Assembly (NCBI RefSeq): GCF_025717515.1
Contig: NZ_JAJIRN010000008.1
Span: forward strand, 360,918 to 424,917
From: Roseateles oligotrophus
Lineage (GTDB): Bacteria; Pseudomonadota; Gammaproteobacteria; Burkholderiales; Burkholderiaceae_C
Direction: 5' to 3'
Length of the DNA: 64,000 nt
The translations under genes and the position numbers were made by a program. The stretch's first letter is position 1. Each line of letters begins with the position of its first letter. Under the pieces are notes generated by a model. It was not told the DNA's origin, made no database searches, and saw only the letters and a program-made list of their open reading frames with translations. Of this stretch, positions 1-10,613 are shown piece after piece.

Positions 1-1
1 C

Positions 2-2137
2 ATCGCGGCCTACCGTCAGGCCTTGGTTCTGGCGCCCAAGGACTTGGGTGCGCATGCCGGGCTGATCAACCATTGGATCGAAGCCGGGGAGTTCGACAAG
101 GCCGCGGCCGATTTGGAGAATTTGAAGAAGGCTTTGCCCAAGGATCCGCAATCTTTCTACTTTGATGCGCTTTTGGCCTACTCACGCAAAGACTTTGCGG
201 CCGCGCGTGGGCCGGTCCAGGAATTACTGACGCTGGCGCCCGAAAGCCCTTTGGCTTTGCAGTTGGGCGGGGCGATCGAATATGAACTGAAGGCTTTTGC
301 GCCGGCCGAGGAGATGCTGTCCAAGGCCTTGAAGCTGGCGCCGAATTTGTCGGCACCGCGGCGCATGTTGACGCAGATTTACCTGCTGACCTCCAGCCCC
401 GCCAAGGCGGTGGCGGCGATCCAGCCGCTGCTGCTGAACGGCACGCCGGATGCACAAATCTATTCGCTGGCGGGTGAGGCCTATCTGCAAAATGGCGACC
501 CGAAAAAGGCCGAGACCTACTTCGCCCAAGCCGCCAAGTTGAATCCCAAGGACAGCCGCAGCCGTACGCAGCTGATCTTGGGCAAGGCGTCGAGCGCCAA
601 GCCGGAGGACGTGCTGGCCGACCTGAAATCAATCTCGGACAGCGATCCGAGTTCGGTCGCCGACATCGCCATCATCCGCGCGCATTTGCAGCGCCGCGAT
701 CTCGACAAGGCCATGGCGGCGATCGATGTGCTGGAGCGCAAACAGCCGAAACGCCCGATCGCGGCGAATTTGCGTGGCTTGGTGCTGCTGGCGCGCAAGG
801 ATGTGGCCGGTGCCAAGGTCAATTTCGAAAAGGCACTGAGTCTCGATCCGACCTTCTACCCGGCCGCCGCCTTGCTGGCCTCGCTGGACATGGCCGACAA
901 GCAGCCCGATGCCGCCAAGCAGCGCTTCGAGACCTTGTTGAAGGCGGCGCCCGATAACGTCAAGGCTCATCTGGCTCTGGCCGAGTTGAAAGAAATTGGC
1001 GGAGCGACGAAAGAAGAGGTCGGCGCCTTGATAGAGAAGGCTGTGCTGATCAAGCCCACGGATGCTGCGCCGCGTGTGGCGCTGGTTGACCACCATCTGA
1101 AACATCGCGATTTGAAGGCAGCTCAAATTGCCGCGCAAAAAGGTATTGCCGCCTTGCCCGAAGCACCCGAGTTGCTTGAGGTGCAGGGGCGCGTGCGCAT
1201 GCTGGCCGGCGAGTACAACCAGGCCACCGAGTCCTTCAACGCCTTGGCCCGCGTGATGCCACGCTCGCCGATGCCGCATATGCGCTTGGCCGAGGCCTAT
1301 GTGGCCTTGAAGAATTTTCCGAACGCGACTGCAAGTCTGAAGCGGGCCCTGGATTTGGCGCCCGACTATCTGGTCGCCCGCAAGCGCTTGGCTGAGGTGT
1401 ATTTGGCGGCCGGCGATCACAAGAATGCGCTGGCGAGTGCGACCCTGATGCAAAAACAAGAGGCCGGTAAGGCCGCCGGCCTGGGCCTGCAGGGTGATGT
1501 GTTGGCGGCGCAGAAAGATTGGGTTGGCGCGGCTGCGGCCTATCGCCAAAGCTTGGCGGCCGGCGGCGACGCCAATGTCGATGTGGCTGCCGGTTTGGCC
1601 AGCAAACTGCATCATGCCTTGGCGCTCGGGCCTAACAAGGCCGAAGCCGAGAAGTTTGCCGCCGGATGGATCAAAGATCATCCGAAGGACGCGGTATTCC
1701 AGTTTTATCTAGGCGGCGAGGAGTTGCTGCAGGGCAAGTTGGCGCCGGCCGAAACCCGTTTCGCTGCGGTCTTGAAGCTGCAGCCCGAGAACGCTCCCGC
1801 CTTGAATAATATGGCCTGGTTGCTGCTCAAACAGGGCAAGCCCGGTGCTTTGCCCTTGATCGAAAAAGCCAATCAATTGGCGCCAAAACAGGCCGAATTT
1901 TTGGATACCTTCTCGATGATTCTGGAGGCCGAGAAACAGTTGCCCAAGGCAATCGAGGTGCAGAGCCAAGCGCTTGATTTACAACCCGAGAATCATGAGA
2001 TGCGTATGCGTTTGGCCAAACTCTATTTGGCCTCCGGTGACAAGACCAAGGCCGGTGCCGAATTGCAGCGTTTGGCCAAGGCGGGCAAGCAGTACGGCGG
2101 TCAGGCCGAGGTCCAGCAGTTGCTGCGTGCGCTCTGA
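2..2137 (+). CDS. prsT: TPR-repeat protein, PrsT-like (5' truncated)
   Basis: The reading frame is open from base 2 of the window, so this is the C-terminal ~711 residues of a longer protein whose start lies upstream. It is almost entirely tetratricopeptide repeats: degenerate 34-residue helical pairs with recurring Ala-Leu-x-Leu-x-Pro ends run from the window edge to the stop. Length and repeat style fit the PEP-CTERM-system TPR lipoprotein PrsT, which accompanies exosortase and polysaccharide loci. The EpsL-like protein and sugar-nucleotide genes downstream support that reading. The lipoprotein signal that would confirm it is outside the window. Such TPR proteins are thought to act as scaffolds in polysaccharide export or assembly. 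The convergent hydrolase gene ends only 3 bases away. It could instead be another long TPR protein of an EPS locus. Confidence 0.75.
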   Translation: MAAYRQALVLAPKDLGAHAGLINHWIEAGEFDKAAADLENLKKALPKDPQSFYFDALLAYSRKDFAAARGPVQELLTLAPESPLALQLGGAIEYELKAFAPAEEMLSKALKLAPNLSAPRRMLTQIYLLTSSPAKAVAAIQPLLLNGTPDAQIYSLAGEAYLQNGDPKKAETYFAQAAKLNPKDSRSRTQLILGKASSAKPEDVLADLKSISDSDPSSVADIAIIRAHLQRRDLDKAMAAIDVLERKQPKRPIAANLRGLVLLARKDVAGAKVNFEKALSLDPTFYPAAALLASLDMADKQPDAAKQRFETLLKAAPDNVKAHLALAELKEIGGATKEEVGALIEKAVLIKPTDAAPRVALVDHHLKHRDLKAAQIAAQKGIAALPEAPELLEVQGRVRMLAGEYNQATESFNALARVMPRSPMPHMRLAEAYVALKNFPNATASLKRALDLAPDYLVARKRLAEVYLAAGDHKNALASATLMQKQEAGKAAGLGLQGDVLAAQKDWVGAAAAYRQSLAAGGDANVDVAAGLASKLHHALALGPNKAEAEKFAAGWIKDHPKDAVFQFYLGGEELLQGKLAPAETRFAAVLKLQPENAPALNNMAWLLLKQGKPGALPLIEKANQLAPKQAEFLDTFSMILEAEKQLPKAIEVQSQALDLQPENHEMRMRLAKLYLASGDKTKAGAELQRLAKAGKQYGGQAEVQQLLRAL

Positions 2138-2140
2138 AAA

Positions 2141-3412
2141 TCAGCTCTTGACGGCCTTGCTTGGCTTGGCGGGCTTCAGCCAGTCCTGCATCTGCTGAGT
2201 CAGCATGGGGCTGCTGAGCAACTCCATATGGTTCATGCGGTAACAGATCAGTTGCTCTGACTTGGCGAAGCCGAGGTCGCGCCTGGGGTCACTGTGCTCG
2301 CCCAAGGCGCTGTGCAAGGGCACCAAACCGTCACCGATCAAACGGTTGGCGAGCGCGCCACGTTTGGCGGCCATGGTCGCCGCCACCGCGAAGCAATTGA
2401 CGCCGGCGGGCAGCGGCGTGATCAGGCGTTGATCGGGCAGGCGATGAAAGCGGTTATCGCCCATCCAGTCTTCATCGCGCACATGGCCATGGCGCAGGTC
2501 GGTGATGCCGGCGCTGCGCAACTGTCCGAGCTTGGCCAGCGGGGCGGTGTAGGGCGTGCTGCCCAGCAAGACATCGATCCAGTTGCCGGCCCGCTCCAAG
2601 GGCGCGCCGTGATGCGGTGTGCCGAGGAAAACGATGTTTTTCAGCAGCGGCAGCCAGTGGGATGTTTGTTCGGTGGCGAAATGGCAGGCGCTGCGCGTCA
2701 AGAGCCCGCCCATGCTGTGGGCCACGATGCTGATTTCTTCGACCGGTACCGGCCAATGCCGGACCAGCAACTCCAACTGAGCTGCCAACTCGCGGCCATT
2801 CTGCGAGGTATGCAGGCCCGAGTTGTAGCGCAGATAGATGGGGCAATAGCCGAGGGCCGCCGCCAGCGATTGGCCATGGTCGACCGGCTGACCCTTGTGC
2901 GATGCCTGCCACTGCAGATCGTTCATGCACAGACCGTGGATCAGCAGCAGCACCTTGCCCGATGGCGCGAAGTCCGGGGGCAGATCTTGCCAGTCCAGGG
3001 TGTGGTCCTGCCAGCGCATGCTCATCGGTATGGCCAGCGGGTTGTTGGAGGCCAGCAGGTGATCGCCCATCACCCCGTTCAGCGCCGCCAGCAAGGCCGC
3101 GCGTTGAGGGCTCGCCTGCTGGGTTTGCGCGTCGGCTGCCAGCAAGGGCTCAAGCCGCTTCAACAGCGCTTGCAAGCCGTCGCCGACGAGTCGGTTGACC
3201 CCATGCACGCTTCTGTAGGCCAGGCCGGTGATGCCGCGTGTTTGCCCCGGTGCATGGCCGCCCGGCACGCCCAGGCGATCCCAAATCGATTGATGCACGC
3301 CTTCGACGATGCGGGCGATGCCGGCCGTAGCCTGGCTACCCAATTGGGCGATACCGCGCAAGTCGGAGGCCAGCAAATGTTTGGCGGTGCGTTTCGGAGG
3401 GCTTGAATTCAT
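2141..3412 (-). CDS. alpha/beta-hydrolase, lipase/PGAP1-like
   Basis: A 423-residue protein with an alpha/beta-hydrolase core in its second half. An HG oxyanion motif (LIHGLCMND) is followed by the nucleophile elbow HSMGG with Ser233, then FLGTPHHGAP, typical of PGAP1-like esterases and triacylglycerol lipases. A late Asp-Gly (GDGLVPLHSA) and a His near the C-terminus (MNHMELL) are plausible acid and base of the triad. The frame stays open far upstream, but the ATG at 3412 is preferred because the extension overlaps the neighbouring gene antisense and reads as low-complexity non-protein sequence. No clear signal peptide is visible, so a cytoplasmic or membrane-associated site is likely. Substrate unknown. 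Confidence 0.8.
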   Translation of the reverse strand: MNSSPPKRTAKHLLASDLRGIAQLGSQATAGIARIVEGVHQSIWDRLGVPGGHAPGQTRGITGLAYRSVHGVNRLVGDGLQALLKRLEPLLAADAQTQQASPQRAALLAALNGVMGDHLLASNNPLAIPMSMRWQDHTLDWQDLPPDFAPSGKVLLLIHGLCMNDLQWQASHKGQPVDHGQSLAAALGYCPIYLRYNSGLHTSQNGRELAAQLELLVRHWPVPVEEISIVAHSMGGLLTRSACHFATEQTSHWLPLLKNIVFLGTPHHGAPLERAGNWIDVLLGSTPYTAPLAKLGQLRSAGITDLRHGHVRDEDWMGDNRFHRLPDQRLITPLPAGVNCFAVAATMAAKRGALANRLIGDGLVPLHSALGEHSDPRRDLGFAKSEQLICYRMNHMELLSSPMLTQQMQDWLKPAKPSKAVKS

Positions 3413-3486
3413 GCTCGCTGCGCCGGCGATAAAAAGTCGCGAGGCAGGCCGATTGTGCGGCCAGCCCGCTAGAGGCGCGCCTCTAT

Positions 3487-4413
3487 TCAACTCACCAAGG
3501 TCATCAAGGCGAAAGTCGCGAACACAAGGCTGACGCTGCTGAGGTTCAGCACAAAGAGCGCAAAGGCGCGCGGCAAGGTGCTCCACCAGCGGCAGCGATA
3601 GACCCGGTGCAAGGCGATCACCGGATAGATGACGGTGGCTATGCCTGCGAGCGCCGACAAGGGCTCCCATTGAATCAACAGCAGCATCACCATCGCAAAC
3701 CAGAAGGCGTGCAGATGCAGCGCGAAAGTCAGGTGCTCGGTATAGCGCATGCGCTTGTCCCAAAAAATCAGCTTCAACCAGAGCGCGAAGCAGGGCAGCA
3801 GCACAAACATGGTGGTGCCCACATTGTTGAGTGCGCGCTCGGACAGCTGCACCATCTCTTTGGCCATACCGGCGTGGTCCAGCGTTAGCCGGCGCTCCAG
3901 CCGCTTGCACATGGATGCAGGAAACTTCGTGCAATAAAACACGCCGTCCTTGAGGCCGGCCTTGAAACCCCACAGGCCGCCGATCTGGATGTTCTTGGTG
4001 TCACCGTCCTCCAACTGGATCGCCTTTGAGGAGCTTGAACTGTTGATCTCCGGCACATTGGCCTCAATTTTTCCGCTGGTGACCAGGCGCAGCGACAACA
4101 AGGCCAAGACGCTGATGGTCAGGTACAGGCGCAGCGGCAGCACGTAACGCCGGCGTCGACCGGCCAAGTACTCCAGCGTCAGTTGCCCCGGCAGCAGGAG
4201 CAGCCGCCACAAGGTGCGCCAGAGCGCTCCTTCGGTGGAAATATAGGCGCCGCCAAATTGCTGCAAGAACTCCAGCAGGGTTGGCGCTCGCAGGTTCGAC
4301 TCCTGGCCGCAGGCGCCGCAGAACTTGGGTCTAGGGTCTGCAAATGCTGCCCCGCAATTGGGGCATGGCTGGCTGGTGGCCTCGGGATTCAGGGCGGTGG
4401 CGGGAAGGATCAT
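3487..4413 (-). CDS. DUF3667 family zinc-ribbon membrane protein
   Basis: A 308-residue protein. The N-terminus carries a four-cysteine zinc ribbon (Cys17, Cys20, Cys32, Cys35 in CPNC and CGACG). Next comes a motif typical of DUF3667 proteins, in which a Leu-Pro-Gly-rich stretch (LLPGQLTLEYLAGRRRRY) precedes the first membrane segment (about residues 90-110). Two to three more hydrophobic segments lie in the C-terminal third. The middle is polar and probably lies outside the membrane. The function of DUF3667 proteins is not known. The gene is transcribed away from ugd, with about 147 bases between the two starts. Confidence 0.8.
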   Translation of the reverse strand: MILPATALNPEATSQPCPNCGAAFADPRPKFCGACGQESNLRAPTLLEFLQQFGGAYISTEGALWRTLWRLLLLPGQLTLEYLAGRRRRYVLPLRLYLTISVLALLSLRLVTSGKIEANVPEINSSSSSKAIQLEDGDTKNIQIGGLWGFKAGLKDGVFYCTKFPASMCKRLERRLTLDHAGMAKEMVQLSERALNNVGTTMFVLLPCFALWLKLIFWDKRMRYTEHLTFALHLHAFWFAMVMLLLIQWEPLSALAGIATVIYPVIALHRVYRCRWWSTLPRAFALFVLNLSSVSLVFATFALMTLVS

Positions 4414-4547
4414 CGGCAGATTGTCCGGGCAAATGCCGCGCGTGAACGGAGGGCGATCGTTTTGAACGTTTCACAGTGTCTACACAGTCGCCGCGTAGTC
4501 TAGCCGGAGCATAGAGGCTGCGAGTTTGGTCCTTGCATCAAACCATC

Positions 4548-4553
4548 AAGGAG
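4548..4553 (+). promoter_or_regulatory. ribosome binding site of ugd
   Basis: AAGGAG lies 7 bases upstream of the ATG at 4561, a near-perfect anti-Shine-Dalgarno match that fixes the ugd start. Confidence 0.8.
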
Positions 4554-4560
4554 AAGAGAC

Positions 4561-5901
4561 ATGAAAGTTACAGCAATTGGCACCGGCTACGTTGGCCTGG
4601 TGACGGGCGCTTGCCTGGCGGAGATGGGTAATCATGTGCTGTGCCTGGACGTCAATGCGGAAAAGATCCGGGTTCTGAACGCCGGTGAAATTCCGATCCA
4701 TGAGCCCGGTCTGCTTGAAATCGTGCAGCGAAACGTCGCCGCCGGGCGTTTGCAGTTCACCACCGATGTGGACCGCGCGGTCAACCACGGCACCATCATG
4801 TTCATCGGCGTCGGCACGCCGCCCGATGAAGATGGCTCGGCCGATCTGCAATATGTGCTGGCGGCGGCGCGCTCGATCGGAGCCCGCATGACCGATTACA
4901 AGGTGATCGTCGACAAGAGCACGGTGCCGGTCGGAACGGCCGACAAGGTGCGGGCCGCCGTGGCCGAAGAGTTGGCCAAACGCGGCTCGACGCTGGCCTT
5001 CTCGGTCGTCTCCAACCCAGAGTTCCTGAAGGAGGGCGCTGCGGTCGAAGACTTCATGAAGCCCGACCGCATCATCATCGGCTCCGACGATGAGCAGGCA
5101 ACGCTGTTCATGCGGGCGCTTTATTCACCGTTCACGCGCAACAACGACCGCATGATCGTGATGGATCTGCGCAGCGCCGAATTCACCAAATACGCGGCCA
5201 ACGCGATGTTGGCCACGCGCATCAGCTTCATGAACGAGATGGCGCTGCTGGCCGAAACGGTCGGCGCAGATATCGAGTTAGTTCGTCGGGGCATAGGCTC
5301 CGATCCGCGCATTGGCTACAGTTTCTTGTATGCCGGCGCCGGCTATGGTGGCTCCTGCTTCCCAAAGGACGTCAAGGCCTTGGTGCAGTCGGCGCAGCTC
5401 CAAGGCATCTCTTTGCGGGTGCTGACGGCGGTGGAGCAGGCGAACGAACGTCAAAAAATGGTGCTGGTGGACAAGGTGGTGGCGCGTTTTGGCCCCGACC
5501 TGAGCGGCCGCCATTTCGCCATCTGGGGTCTGGCCTTCAAGCCCAATACCGACGATATGCGCGAAGCCCCGGCCTTGGTGATCGTGCACGAATTGATTCG
5601 ACGGGGCGCGACTGTCACGGCCTACGATCCGGTGGCGATGGTCGAAGCGAAGCGCTTGCTGGCCGATCTGCGGGGCCTGAGCTTTTGCGAGCGCGCCGAG
5701 CAGGCGCTGGAAGGCGCCGATGCTTTGCTGCTGGTGACCGAGTGGAAGGAGTTCAAGAGCCCGGACTTCGAGGCCATCAAAGCGACATTGAAGCAACCCG
5801 TGGTGTTCGATGGCCGCAATCAATACGAGCCGGCCCTGATGAAGGCCTTGGGGATCGAGCATCACGGCATCGGCCGTGGCTCGGCCCTTAACTTGAGCTA
5901 A
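4561..5901 (+). CDS. ugd: UDP-glucose 6-dehydrogenase
   Basis: Oxidises UDP-glucose twice with NAD+ to UDP-glucuronate, a precursor for acidic exopolysaccharides. The 446-residue length is normal. The N-terminus has the Rossmann motif GTGYVGLV (residues 7-14). The catalytic cysteine sits in GGSCFPKD (Cys266). The C-terminal domain keeps the family motif [11 protein letters not shown]. It stands alone on the plus strand and converges on rfbC, their stop codons overlapping by 4 bases. It is therefore transcribed separately from the rest of the polysaccharide operon. Confidence 0.96.
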   Translation: MKVTAIGTGYVGLVTGACLAEMGNHVLCLDVNAEKIRVLNAGEIPIHEPGLLEIVQRNVAAGRLQFTTDVDRAVNHGTIMFIGVGTPPDEDGSADLQYVLAAARSIGARMTDYKVIVDKSTVPVGTADKVRAAVAEELAKRGSTLAFSVVSNPEFLKEGAAVEDFMKPDRIIIGSDDEQATLFMRALYSPFTRNNDRMIVMDLRSAEFTKYAANAMLATRISFMNEMALLAETVGADIELVRRGIGSDPRIGYSFLYAGAGYGGSCFPKDVKALVQSAQLQGISLRVLTAVEQANERQKMVLVDKVVARFGPDLSGRHFAIWGLAFKPNTDDMREAPALVIVHELIRRGATVTAYDPVAMVEAKRLLADLRGLSFCERAEQALEGADALLLVTEWKEFKSPDFEAIKATLKQPVVFDGRNQYEPALMKALGIEHHGIGRGSALNLS

Positions 5902-6449
5902 TCGAACAGCCTGGCCTCGGCCAGCAATGCCGCGCGGGCGTCCTTGTCCGCCAGCAGTGCGGGCACGCCGGTGTCAGGCCATTCGATGCCGATCGCGGGG
6001 TCGTCCCAGCGCACCGCGCCCTCGCATTGCGGCGCGTAGTAGTCGGTCGTCTTGTAGAGGAAGTCGGCCGTTTCGCTCAGCACCAGAAAGCCATGGGCAA
6101 AACCCGGCGGCACCCAGAGCTGGCGCTGGTTCTCGGCGCTCAGTTCGACCCCTTCCCAGCGGCCGAAGTTGGGGCTTGAGCGGCGGATATCGACCGCCAC
6201 ATCGAACACCGCACCGCTGACCACCCGCACCAGCTTGCCTTGCGTGTGGGGCGGCAGTTGAAAGTGCAGACCGCGCAGCACACCGCGGGCCGAGCGGGAA
6301 TGGTTGTCCTGCACAAAGCGGACCTCGGAGCCGACCGCCTTGTTGAAGCTGGCCTCGTTCCAGCTTTCGGTGAAAAATCCGCGCGCATCGCCGAACACCT
6401 TGGGCTCGATGATCAAGACCTCGGGCAGGCTGGTAGTGGTGATCTTCAT
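5898..6449 (-). CDS. rfbC: dTDP-4-dehydrorhamnose 3,5-epimerase
   Basis: Third step of dTDP-L-rhamnose synthesis, epimerising C3 and C5 of dTDP-4-keto-6-deoxyglucose. The 183-residue cupin-fold protein has the family length and motifs: FTESWNE near the N-terminus, the conserved RGLHFQ with the catalytic histidine, [11 protein letters not shown], and PPGFAHGF. It is the last gene of the minus-strand operon. Its ATG overlaps the stop of rfbA by one base (TGATG), so the two are translationally coupled. Confidence 0.96.
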   Translation of the reverse strand: MKITTTSLPEVLIIEPKVFGDARGFFTESWNEASFNKAVGSEVRFVQDNHSRSARGVLRGLHFQLPPHTQGKLVRVVSGAVFDVAVDIRRSSPNFGRWEGVELSAENQRQLWVPPGFAHGFLVLSETADFLYKTTDYYAPQCEGAVRWDDPAIGIEWPDTGVPALLADKDARAALLAEARLFD

Positions 6450-7336
6450 CAGAAGGCTTTATCGTTCAGCAGCTTTTGCAGGTATTGACCGTAGCCATTC
6501 TTGGCCAAGGGCTTGGCCAAGGCGGCCAATTGATCAGCGGTGATCCAGCCCGAACGGAAGGCGATTTCCTCCGGGCAGGCGACCTTCAGACCCTGGCGTT
6601 TTTCCAGCGTGGCGATGAACTGCCCGGCTTCCAGCAGGCTGTCATGGGTGCCGGTGTCCAGCCAGGCGTAGCCGCGGCCCATGATCTCAACCTGCAGTTG
6701 CTGCTGGCTGAGGTACTGGGCATTGACGTCGGTGATCTCCAACTCGCCGCGCGGGCTGGGCTTGATGGCGGCGGCGATATCGCAGACCTGCTCGTCGTAG
6801 AAGTAGAGGCCGGTGACGGCGTAATTGCTCTTCGGCTGCGTCGGCTTTTCGGCGACCGAGATAGCTTTTTTCTGCGCATCAAACTCGACCACACCGTAAC
6901 GCTCGGGGTCGGTCACATGGTAGGCAAAAACGGTCGCACCGGTCTGATTGGCGTTGGCGTTAGCGAGCAGGCCTTGGAAGTCATGGCCATAGAAAATATT
7001 GTCACCCAGCACCAAGGCGCTAGGGGCTCCGCCAATGAAGTCGCGGCCCAGGATAAATGCTTGGGCCAAGCCGTCCGGGCTGGGTTGCACGCAGTAGCTG
7101 ATATTCAGGCCCCAGCGTTTGCCGTCGCCGAGCAAGGCCTCAAAGCGCGGAATGTCTTGCGGCGTGCTGATCAAGAGGATGTCGCGGATGCCGGCCAGCA
7201 TCAAGGTGGCCAGCGGGTAATACACCATCGGCTTGTCATAGACCGGCAGCAACTGCTTGCTCATCGCCAGCGTGGCGGGGTGCAGGCGCGTGCCGGAGCC
7301 GCCGGCGAGGATGATGCCTTTGCGATTCTTTGTCAT
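6449..7336 (-). CDS. rfbA: glucose-1-phosphate thymidylyltransferase
   Basis: Makes dTDP-glucose from glucose-1-phosphate and dTTP, the first step to dTDP-rhamnose. 295 residues from the ATG at 7336. The nucleotidyltransferase signature [11 protein letters not shown] lies at the N-terminus, followed by [11 protein letters not shown] and later [19 protein letters not shown], all characteristic of RmlA. The frame extends 26 codons upstream, but that part overlaps rfbD and has no family similarity. The gap to rfbD is 10 bases. Confidence 0.96.
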   Translation of the reverse strand: MTKNRKGIILAGGSGTRLHPATLAMSKQLLPVYDKPMVYYPLATLMLAGIRDILLISTPQDIPRFEALLGDGKRWGLNISYCVQPSPDGLAQAFILGRDFIGGAPSALVLGDNIFYGHDFQGLLANANANQTGATVFAYHVTDPERYGVVEFDAQKKAISVAEKPTQPKSNYAVTGLYFYDEQVCDIAAAIKPSPRGELEITDVNAQYLSQQQLQVEIMGRGYAWLDTGTHDSLLEAGQFIATLEKRQGLKVACPEEIAFRSGWITADQLAALAKPLAKNGYGQYLQKLLNDKAF

Positions 7337-7346
7337 GAATACCCCT

Positions 7347-8228
7347 TTAAAGAATTTCGTACAGCATGCGCTCGACACCGACTTGCCAATGCGGCAAGCA
7401 GAGCCCGAAAGCATGTTGCAATTTTTCGGTGGACAGCCGCGAGTTCAGCGGCCGCCGGGCCGGCGTCGGGTAATCACTGCTTGGTATAGCCAGCACTTGG
7501 TCTGCAGCAACCTTGATGGGCTTGCCATGTAGCCGAGCAAATTCGATCACATGCTTGGCGTAGGCATGCCAGCTGGTCTCACCGGCGGCCACCGCGTGGT
7601 AGGTGCCACTCAGCGAGGGTTGAGTCAAGGTGGCTCTGAGCATATGAGCTGTCAGGTCGGCGAGCAGGTCGGCACCGGTCGGTGCGCCGATCTGGTCGGC
7701 AATCACCTTCAAATGCTCGCGTTCAGTCGCGAGTCGCAACATGGTCTTGGCGAAATTGCCGCCGCGTGCCGCATAAACCCAGCTGGTGCGCAGGATCAGA
7801 TGTTCACAGCCAGTGGCGCGAATCGCATCCTCACCGGCCAATTTGCTGGCGCCGTAAACGCTCAAGGGCGCGGTGGCCGCATTTTCATCGCGGGCCTGGT
7901 CGCCGCTGCCGTCGAAGACGTAGTCCGTGCTGTAGTGAATCAGCAAGGCGCCCAAGGCCTTGGCTTCGGCGGCCAATAGGCTAGGTGCGGTCGCGTTGAT
8001 TTGCCGCGCCAGATCTTGATCGGTTTCGGCCTTGTCGACCGTCGTGTAGGCGGCGGCGTTGACGATCACTTGTGGCGCAGCTGCACGTACTGCCGCGATC
8101 AATCCGGCGCTGTCTGCCAAGTCGCCACCTTGATGACGATCCAGTGCGATCAACTCACCCAGCGGCGCCAACGCACGCTGCAACTCCCAGCCGACTTGGC
8201 CGTTCTTGCCGAGAAGCAGAATTTTCAT
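7347..8228 (-). CDS. rfbD: dTDP-4-dehydrorhamnose reductase
   Basis: Last step of dTDP-L-rhamnose synthesis, an NADPH-dependent reduction. 293 residues starting at the ATG at 8228. The N-terminal [10 protein letters not shown] is the RmlD nucleotide-binding loop, [12 protein letters not shown] is the conserved substrate-side motif, and YSTDYVFDG followed by YGASKLAGE gives the short-chain dehydrogenase Tyr-x3-Lys. The start overlaps the rfbB stop by 4 bases (ATGA), so the pair is translationally coupled. Confidence 0.96.
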   Translation of the reverse strand: MKILLLGKNGQVGWELQRALAPLGELIALDRHQGGDLADSAGLIAAVRAAAPQVIVNAAAYTTVDKAETDQDLARQINATAPSLLAAEAKALGALLIHYSTDYVFDGSGDQARDENAATAPLSVYGASKLAGEDAIRATGCEHLILRTSWVYAARGGNFAKTMLRLATEREHLKVIADQIGAPTGADLLADLTAHMLRATLTQPSLSGTYHAVAAGETSWHAYAKHVIEFARLHGKPIKVAADQVLAIPSSDYPTPARRPLNSRLSTEKLQHAFGLCLPHWQVGVERMLYEIL

Positions 8229-9283
8229 GCGGTGTATTGCTGAGCGACCCAATCTCGATAAGCGCCGCTCTGCACCCGTGCCACCCATTCGGGGTGATCC
8301 AGATACCACTGCACCGTTTTGCGGATGCCGGTCGCAAAGGTCTCGGCCGGTCGCCAGCCGAGCTCGCGCTCAATCTTGCGGGCGTCGATCGCATAGCGCC
8401 TGTCATGGCCGGGGCGGTCCTTGACGTAGGTGATCAAGCGCTTGTAGCTGCCGCCGGCATCGGGGCGCAGCTCATCCAGCAGCGCGCAGACGGTGTGCAC
8501 GATGTCCAGATTGGTCATCTCGTTCCAACCGCCGATGTTGTAGGTTTCGCCCAAACGCCCGCCCGCCAGCACGGCACGGATCGCCGAGGCATGGTCGGTG
8601 ACATACAACCAGTCCCGTACATTCTTGCCGTCACCATAGATGGGCAGCGCCTTGCCGGCCAGCGCGTTGACGATCATCAGCGGGATCAGCTTCTCGGGGA
8701 AATGCAGCGGGCCGTAATTGTTCGAACAGTTGGTCGTCAAGACCGGCAGGCCATAGGTGTGATGCCAGGCGCGCACCAAATGATCGCTGGCGGCCTTGCT
8801 GGCCGAATAGGGACTGTTGGGTTCGTAGGTCTTGGTCTCGGCAAACGGCGCGTCATCCGCGCCGAGCGAGCCATAGACCTCATCGGTCGACACATGGTGG
8901 AAGCGGAACGCCGCCTTGTCCGCCTCGCCCAGCTCGCTCCAATAGGCTCGCGCCGCTTCAAGCAGCGTGTAAGTGCCTTCGATATTGGTGCGCATAAAGG
9001 CGCCGGGCCCGCTGATGGACCGGTCTACATGGCTCTCGGCGGCGAAGTGCAGCAGAGCGCGCGGCTGGTGCTCGGCCAATAGCTTGGCGACCAACGCGCC
9101 ATCGCAGATATCGCCCTTGACGAAAATATGGCGCGCGTCGCCGGCGAGCGAGGCCAGATTTTCCAGATTGCCCGCATAGGTCAGCGCGTCCAGCGTCACC
9201 ACCGGCTCGTCCGAAGAGCTCAGCCAATCCAGTACGAAATTGCTGCCGATAAAGCCGGCGCCGCCGGTGACGAGTATGGTCAT
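8225..9283 (-). CDS. rfbB: dTDP-glucose 4,6-dehydratase
   Basis: Second step of dTDP-rhamnose synthesis: converts dTDP-glucose to dTDP-4-keto-6-deoxyglucose with bound NAD+. 352 residues. [11 protein letters not shown] at the N-terminus is the NAD-binding loop, [10 protein letters not shown] is diagnostic of RmlB, STDEVYG carries the catalytic Thr-Asp-Glu, and [10 protein letters not shown] gives Tyr-x3-Lys. First of the four consecutive rhamnose genes (transcription order B-D-A-C), 12 bases after the nucleotide-sugar dehydrogenase. Confidence 0.96.
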   Translation of the reverse strand: MTILVTGGAGFIGSNFVLDWLSSSDEPVVTLDALTYAGNLENLASLAGDARHIFVKGDICDGALVAKLLAEHQPRALLHFAAESHVDRSISGPGAFMRTNIEGTYTLLEAARAYWSELGEADKAAFRFHHVSTDEVYGSLGADDAPFAETKTYEPNSPYSASKAASDHLVRAWHHTYGLPVLTTNCSNNYGPLHFPEKLIPLMIVNALAGKALPIYGDGKNVRDWLYVTDHASAIRAVLAGGRLGETYNIGGWNEMTNLDIVHTVCALLDELRPDAGGSYKRLITYVKDRPGHDRRYAIDARKIERELGWRPAETFATGIRKTVQWYLDHPEWVARVQSGAYRDWVAQQYTA

Positions 9284-9295
9284 ATCAATCCCAAA

Positions 9296-10573
9296 TTACA
9301 GACGCCAGACACGCAGTCCGGCGGCTTGCAAGGCTTGTTGGTCAAAGGCAGCCTTGACGTCAATGAAGGCGCCGCCGGTCACCAACTTGTCGGCGATCTC
9401 TGCGGTGCTCAATTGCTTGTAGCTCTTGTGAGCGACGGCCGCGACGATTGCGTCGGCCTTGGGCAACTCTCCCCAAGTGACCGGCCGCACGCCGTACTCA
9501 TGCACCGCTTCATCCGCGTCGGTGACGCTCACCTCGACGCCATAGGTCTTCAGCTCGGTGATGATGTCGATGACCTTGGAGTTGCGCAGATCAGCGCAGT
9601 CTTCCTTGAAGGTCAGGCCCAGGACGTTGACCTTGGCACCCTTGATTGCGCTGCCTGCCGCAATCATCTGCTTGATGGTCTGCTCGGCGATGAACTTGCC
9701 CATGCCGTCATTGATGCGCCGGCCGGCCAGAATCACCTGCGGGTGATAGCCCAGCATATCGGCCTTGTGCGTCAGGTAATAAGGGTCGACGCCGATGCAA
9801 TGGCCGCCGACCAGGCCCGGCTTGAACTTCAGAAAGTTCCATTTGGTGCCGGCCGCTTCGAGCACCTCGGAGGTGTCGATGCCGATCTTGTCGAAGATGA
9901 TGGACAGCTCGTTCATCAAGGCGATATTGAGGTCGCGCTGGGTGTTCTCGATCACCTTGGCGGCCTCGGCCACCTTGATGCTGGCGGCACGGTGGACGCC
10001 GGGAATGATGATCTTTTCGTAGACCTTGGCGACGGTGTCCAGCGTCGCGGGCGTATCGCCGGAAACGATCTTGAGAATCTTGGTCAGCGTGTGCTCTTTG
10101 TCGCCCGGGTTGATGCGCTCGGGGCTGTAGCCGATGAAGAAGTCCTGCTTCCACTTCAGGCCCGACTCGCGCTCCAGCACCGGGATGCAGACCTCTTCGG
10201 TGGCGCCGGGGTAGACGGTCGACTCGTAGACGACGATCGCGCCCTTTTTGAGGTTGCGGCCGACGCTGGTGCTGGCGCCGACGAGTGGGCGGAAGTCGGG
10301 GATATGGGCGTCGTCGACCGGTGTGGGCACGGCGACGATGATGACATCGGCTTCGCGCAAGCAGGCCGGATCAAAGCTGTACTCGGCATGCGGCGACTGG
10401 CTCATTTCCTCGTCGCTCAACTCGCGCGAGGGGTCCACGCCGGCCTGGCACTTGGCGACCTTGTCCTTGGCGATATCAAAACCGATGGTGCGGCCATGTT
10501 TGCCGAACTCGATCACCAGGGGCAAGCCCACATAACCCAAACCCACGACAGCAATGACGTTCTTCTCGCTCAT
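9296..10573 (-). CDS. UDP-N-acetylhexosamine / nucleotide-sugar 6-dehydrogenase (TviB/WbpO-like)
   Basis: A 425-residue second nucleotide-sugar dehydrogenase. GLGYVGLPL forms the NAD loop, VPTPVDDAHIPDF is a TviB/WbpO-type feature, and GGHCIGVDPYYL holds the catalytic Cys259. GLTFKEDCADLRNSKV lies in the C-terminal domain. These motifs differ from the UDP-glucose type seen in ugd and fit enzymes that make UDP-N-acetylgalactosaminuronate or -glucosaminuronate. The exact substrate cannot be fixed from sequence. It sits in the minus-strand operon between manC and rfbB. Confidence 0.88.
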   Translation of the reverse strand: MSEKNVIAVVGLGYVGLPLVIEFGKHGRTIGFDIAKDKVAKCQAGVDPSRELSDEEMSQSPHAEYSFDPACLREADVIIVAVPTPVDDAHIPDFRPLVGASTSVGRNLKKGAIVVYESTVYPGATEEVCIPVLERESGLKWKQDFFIGYSPERINPGDKEHTLTKILKIVSGDTPATLDTVAKVYEKIIIPGVHRAASIKVAEAAKVIENTQRDLNIALMNELSIIFDKIGIDTSEVLEAAGTKWNFLKFKPGLVGGHCIGVDPYYLTHKADMLGYHPQVILAGRRINDGMGKFIAEQTIKQMIAAGSAIKGAKVNVLGLTFKEDCADLRNSKVIDIITELKTYGVEVSVTDADEAVHEYGVRPVTWGELPKADAIVAAVAHKSYKQLSTAEIADKLVTGGAFIDVKAAFDQQALQAAGLRVWRL

Positions 10574-10613
10574 CTTCTATTCCCCAAAATCGAATTAATA
10601 GTCAACCTCGGTC

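Noticed and set aside
2472..2930. 152-codon frame within the alpha/beta-hydrolase on the same strand but another frame
   Set aside because: Out-of-frame shadow of a gene with intact catalytic motifs.
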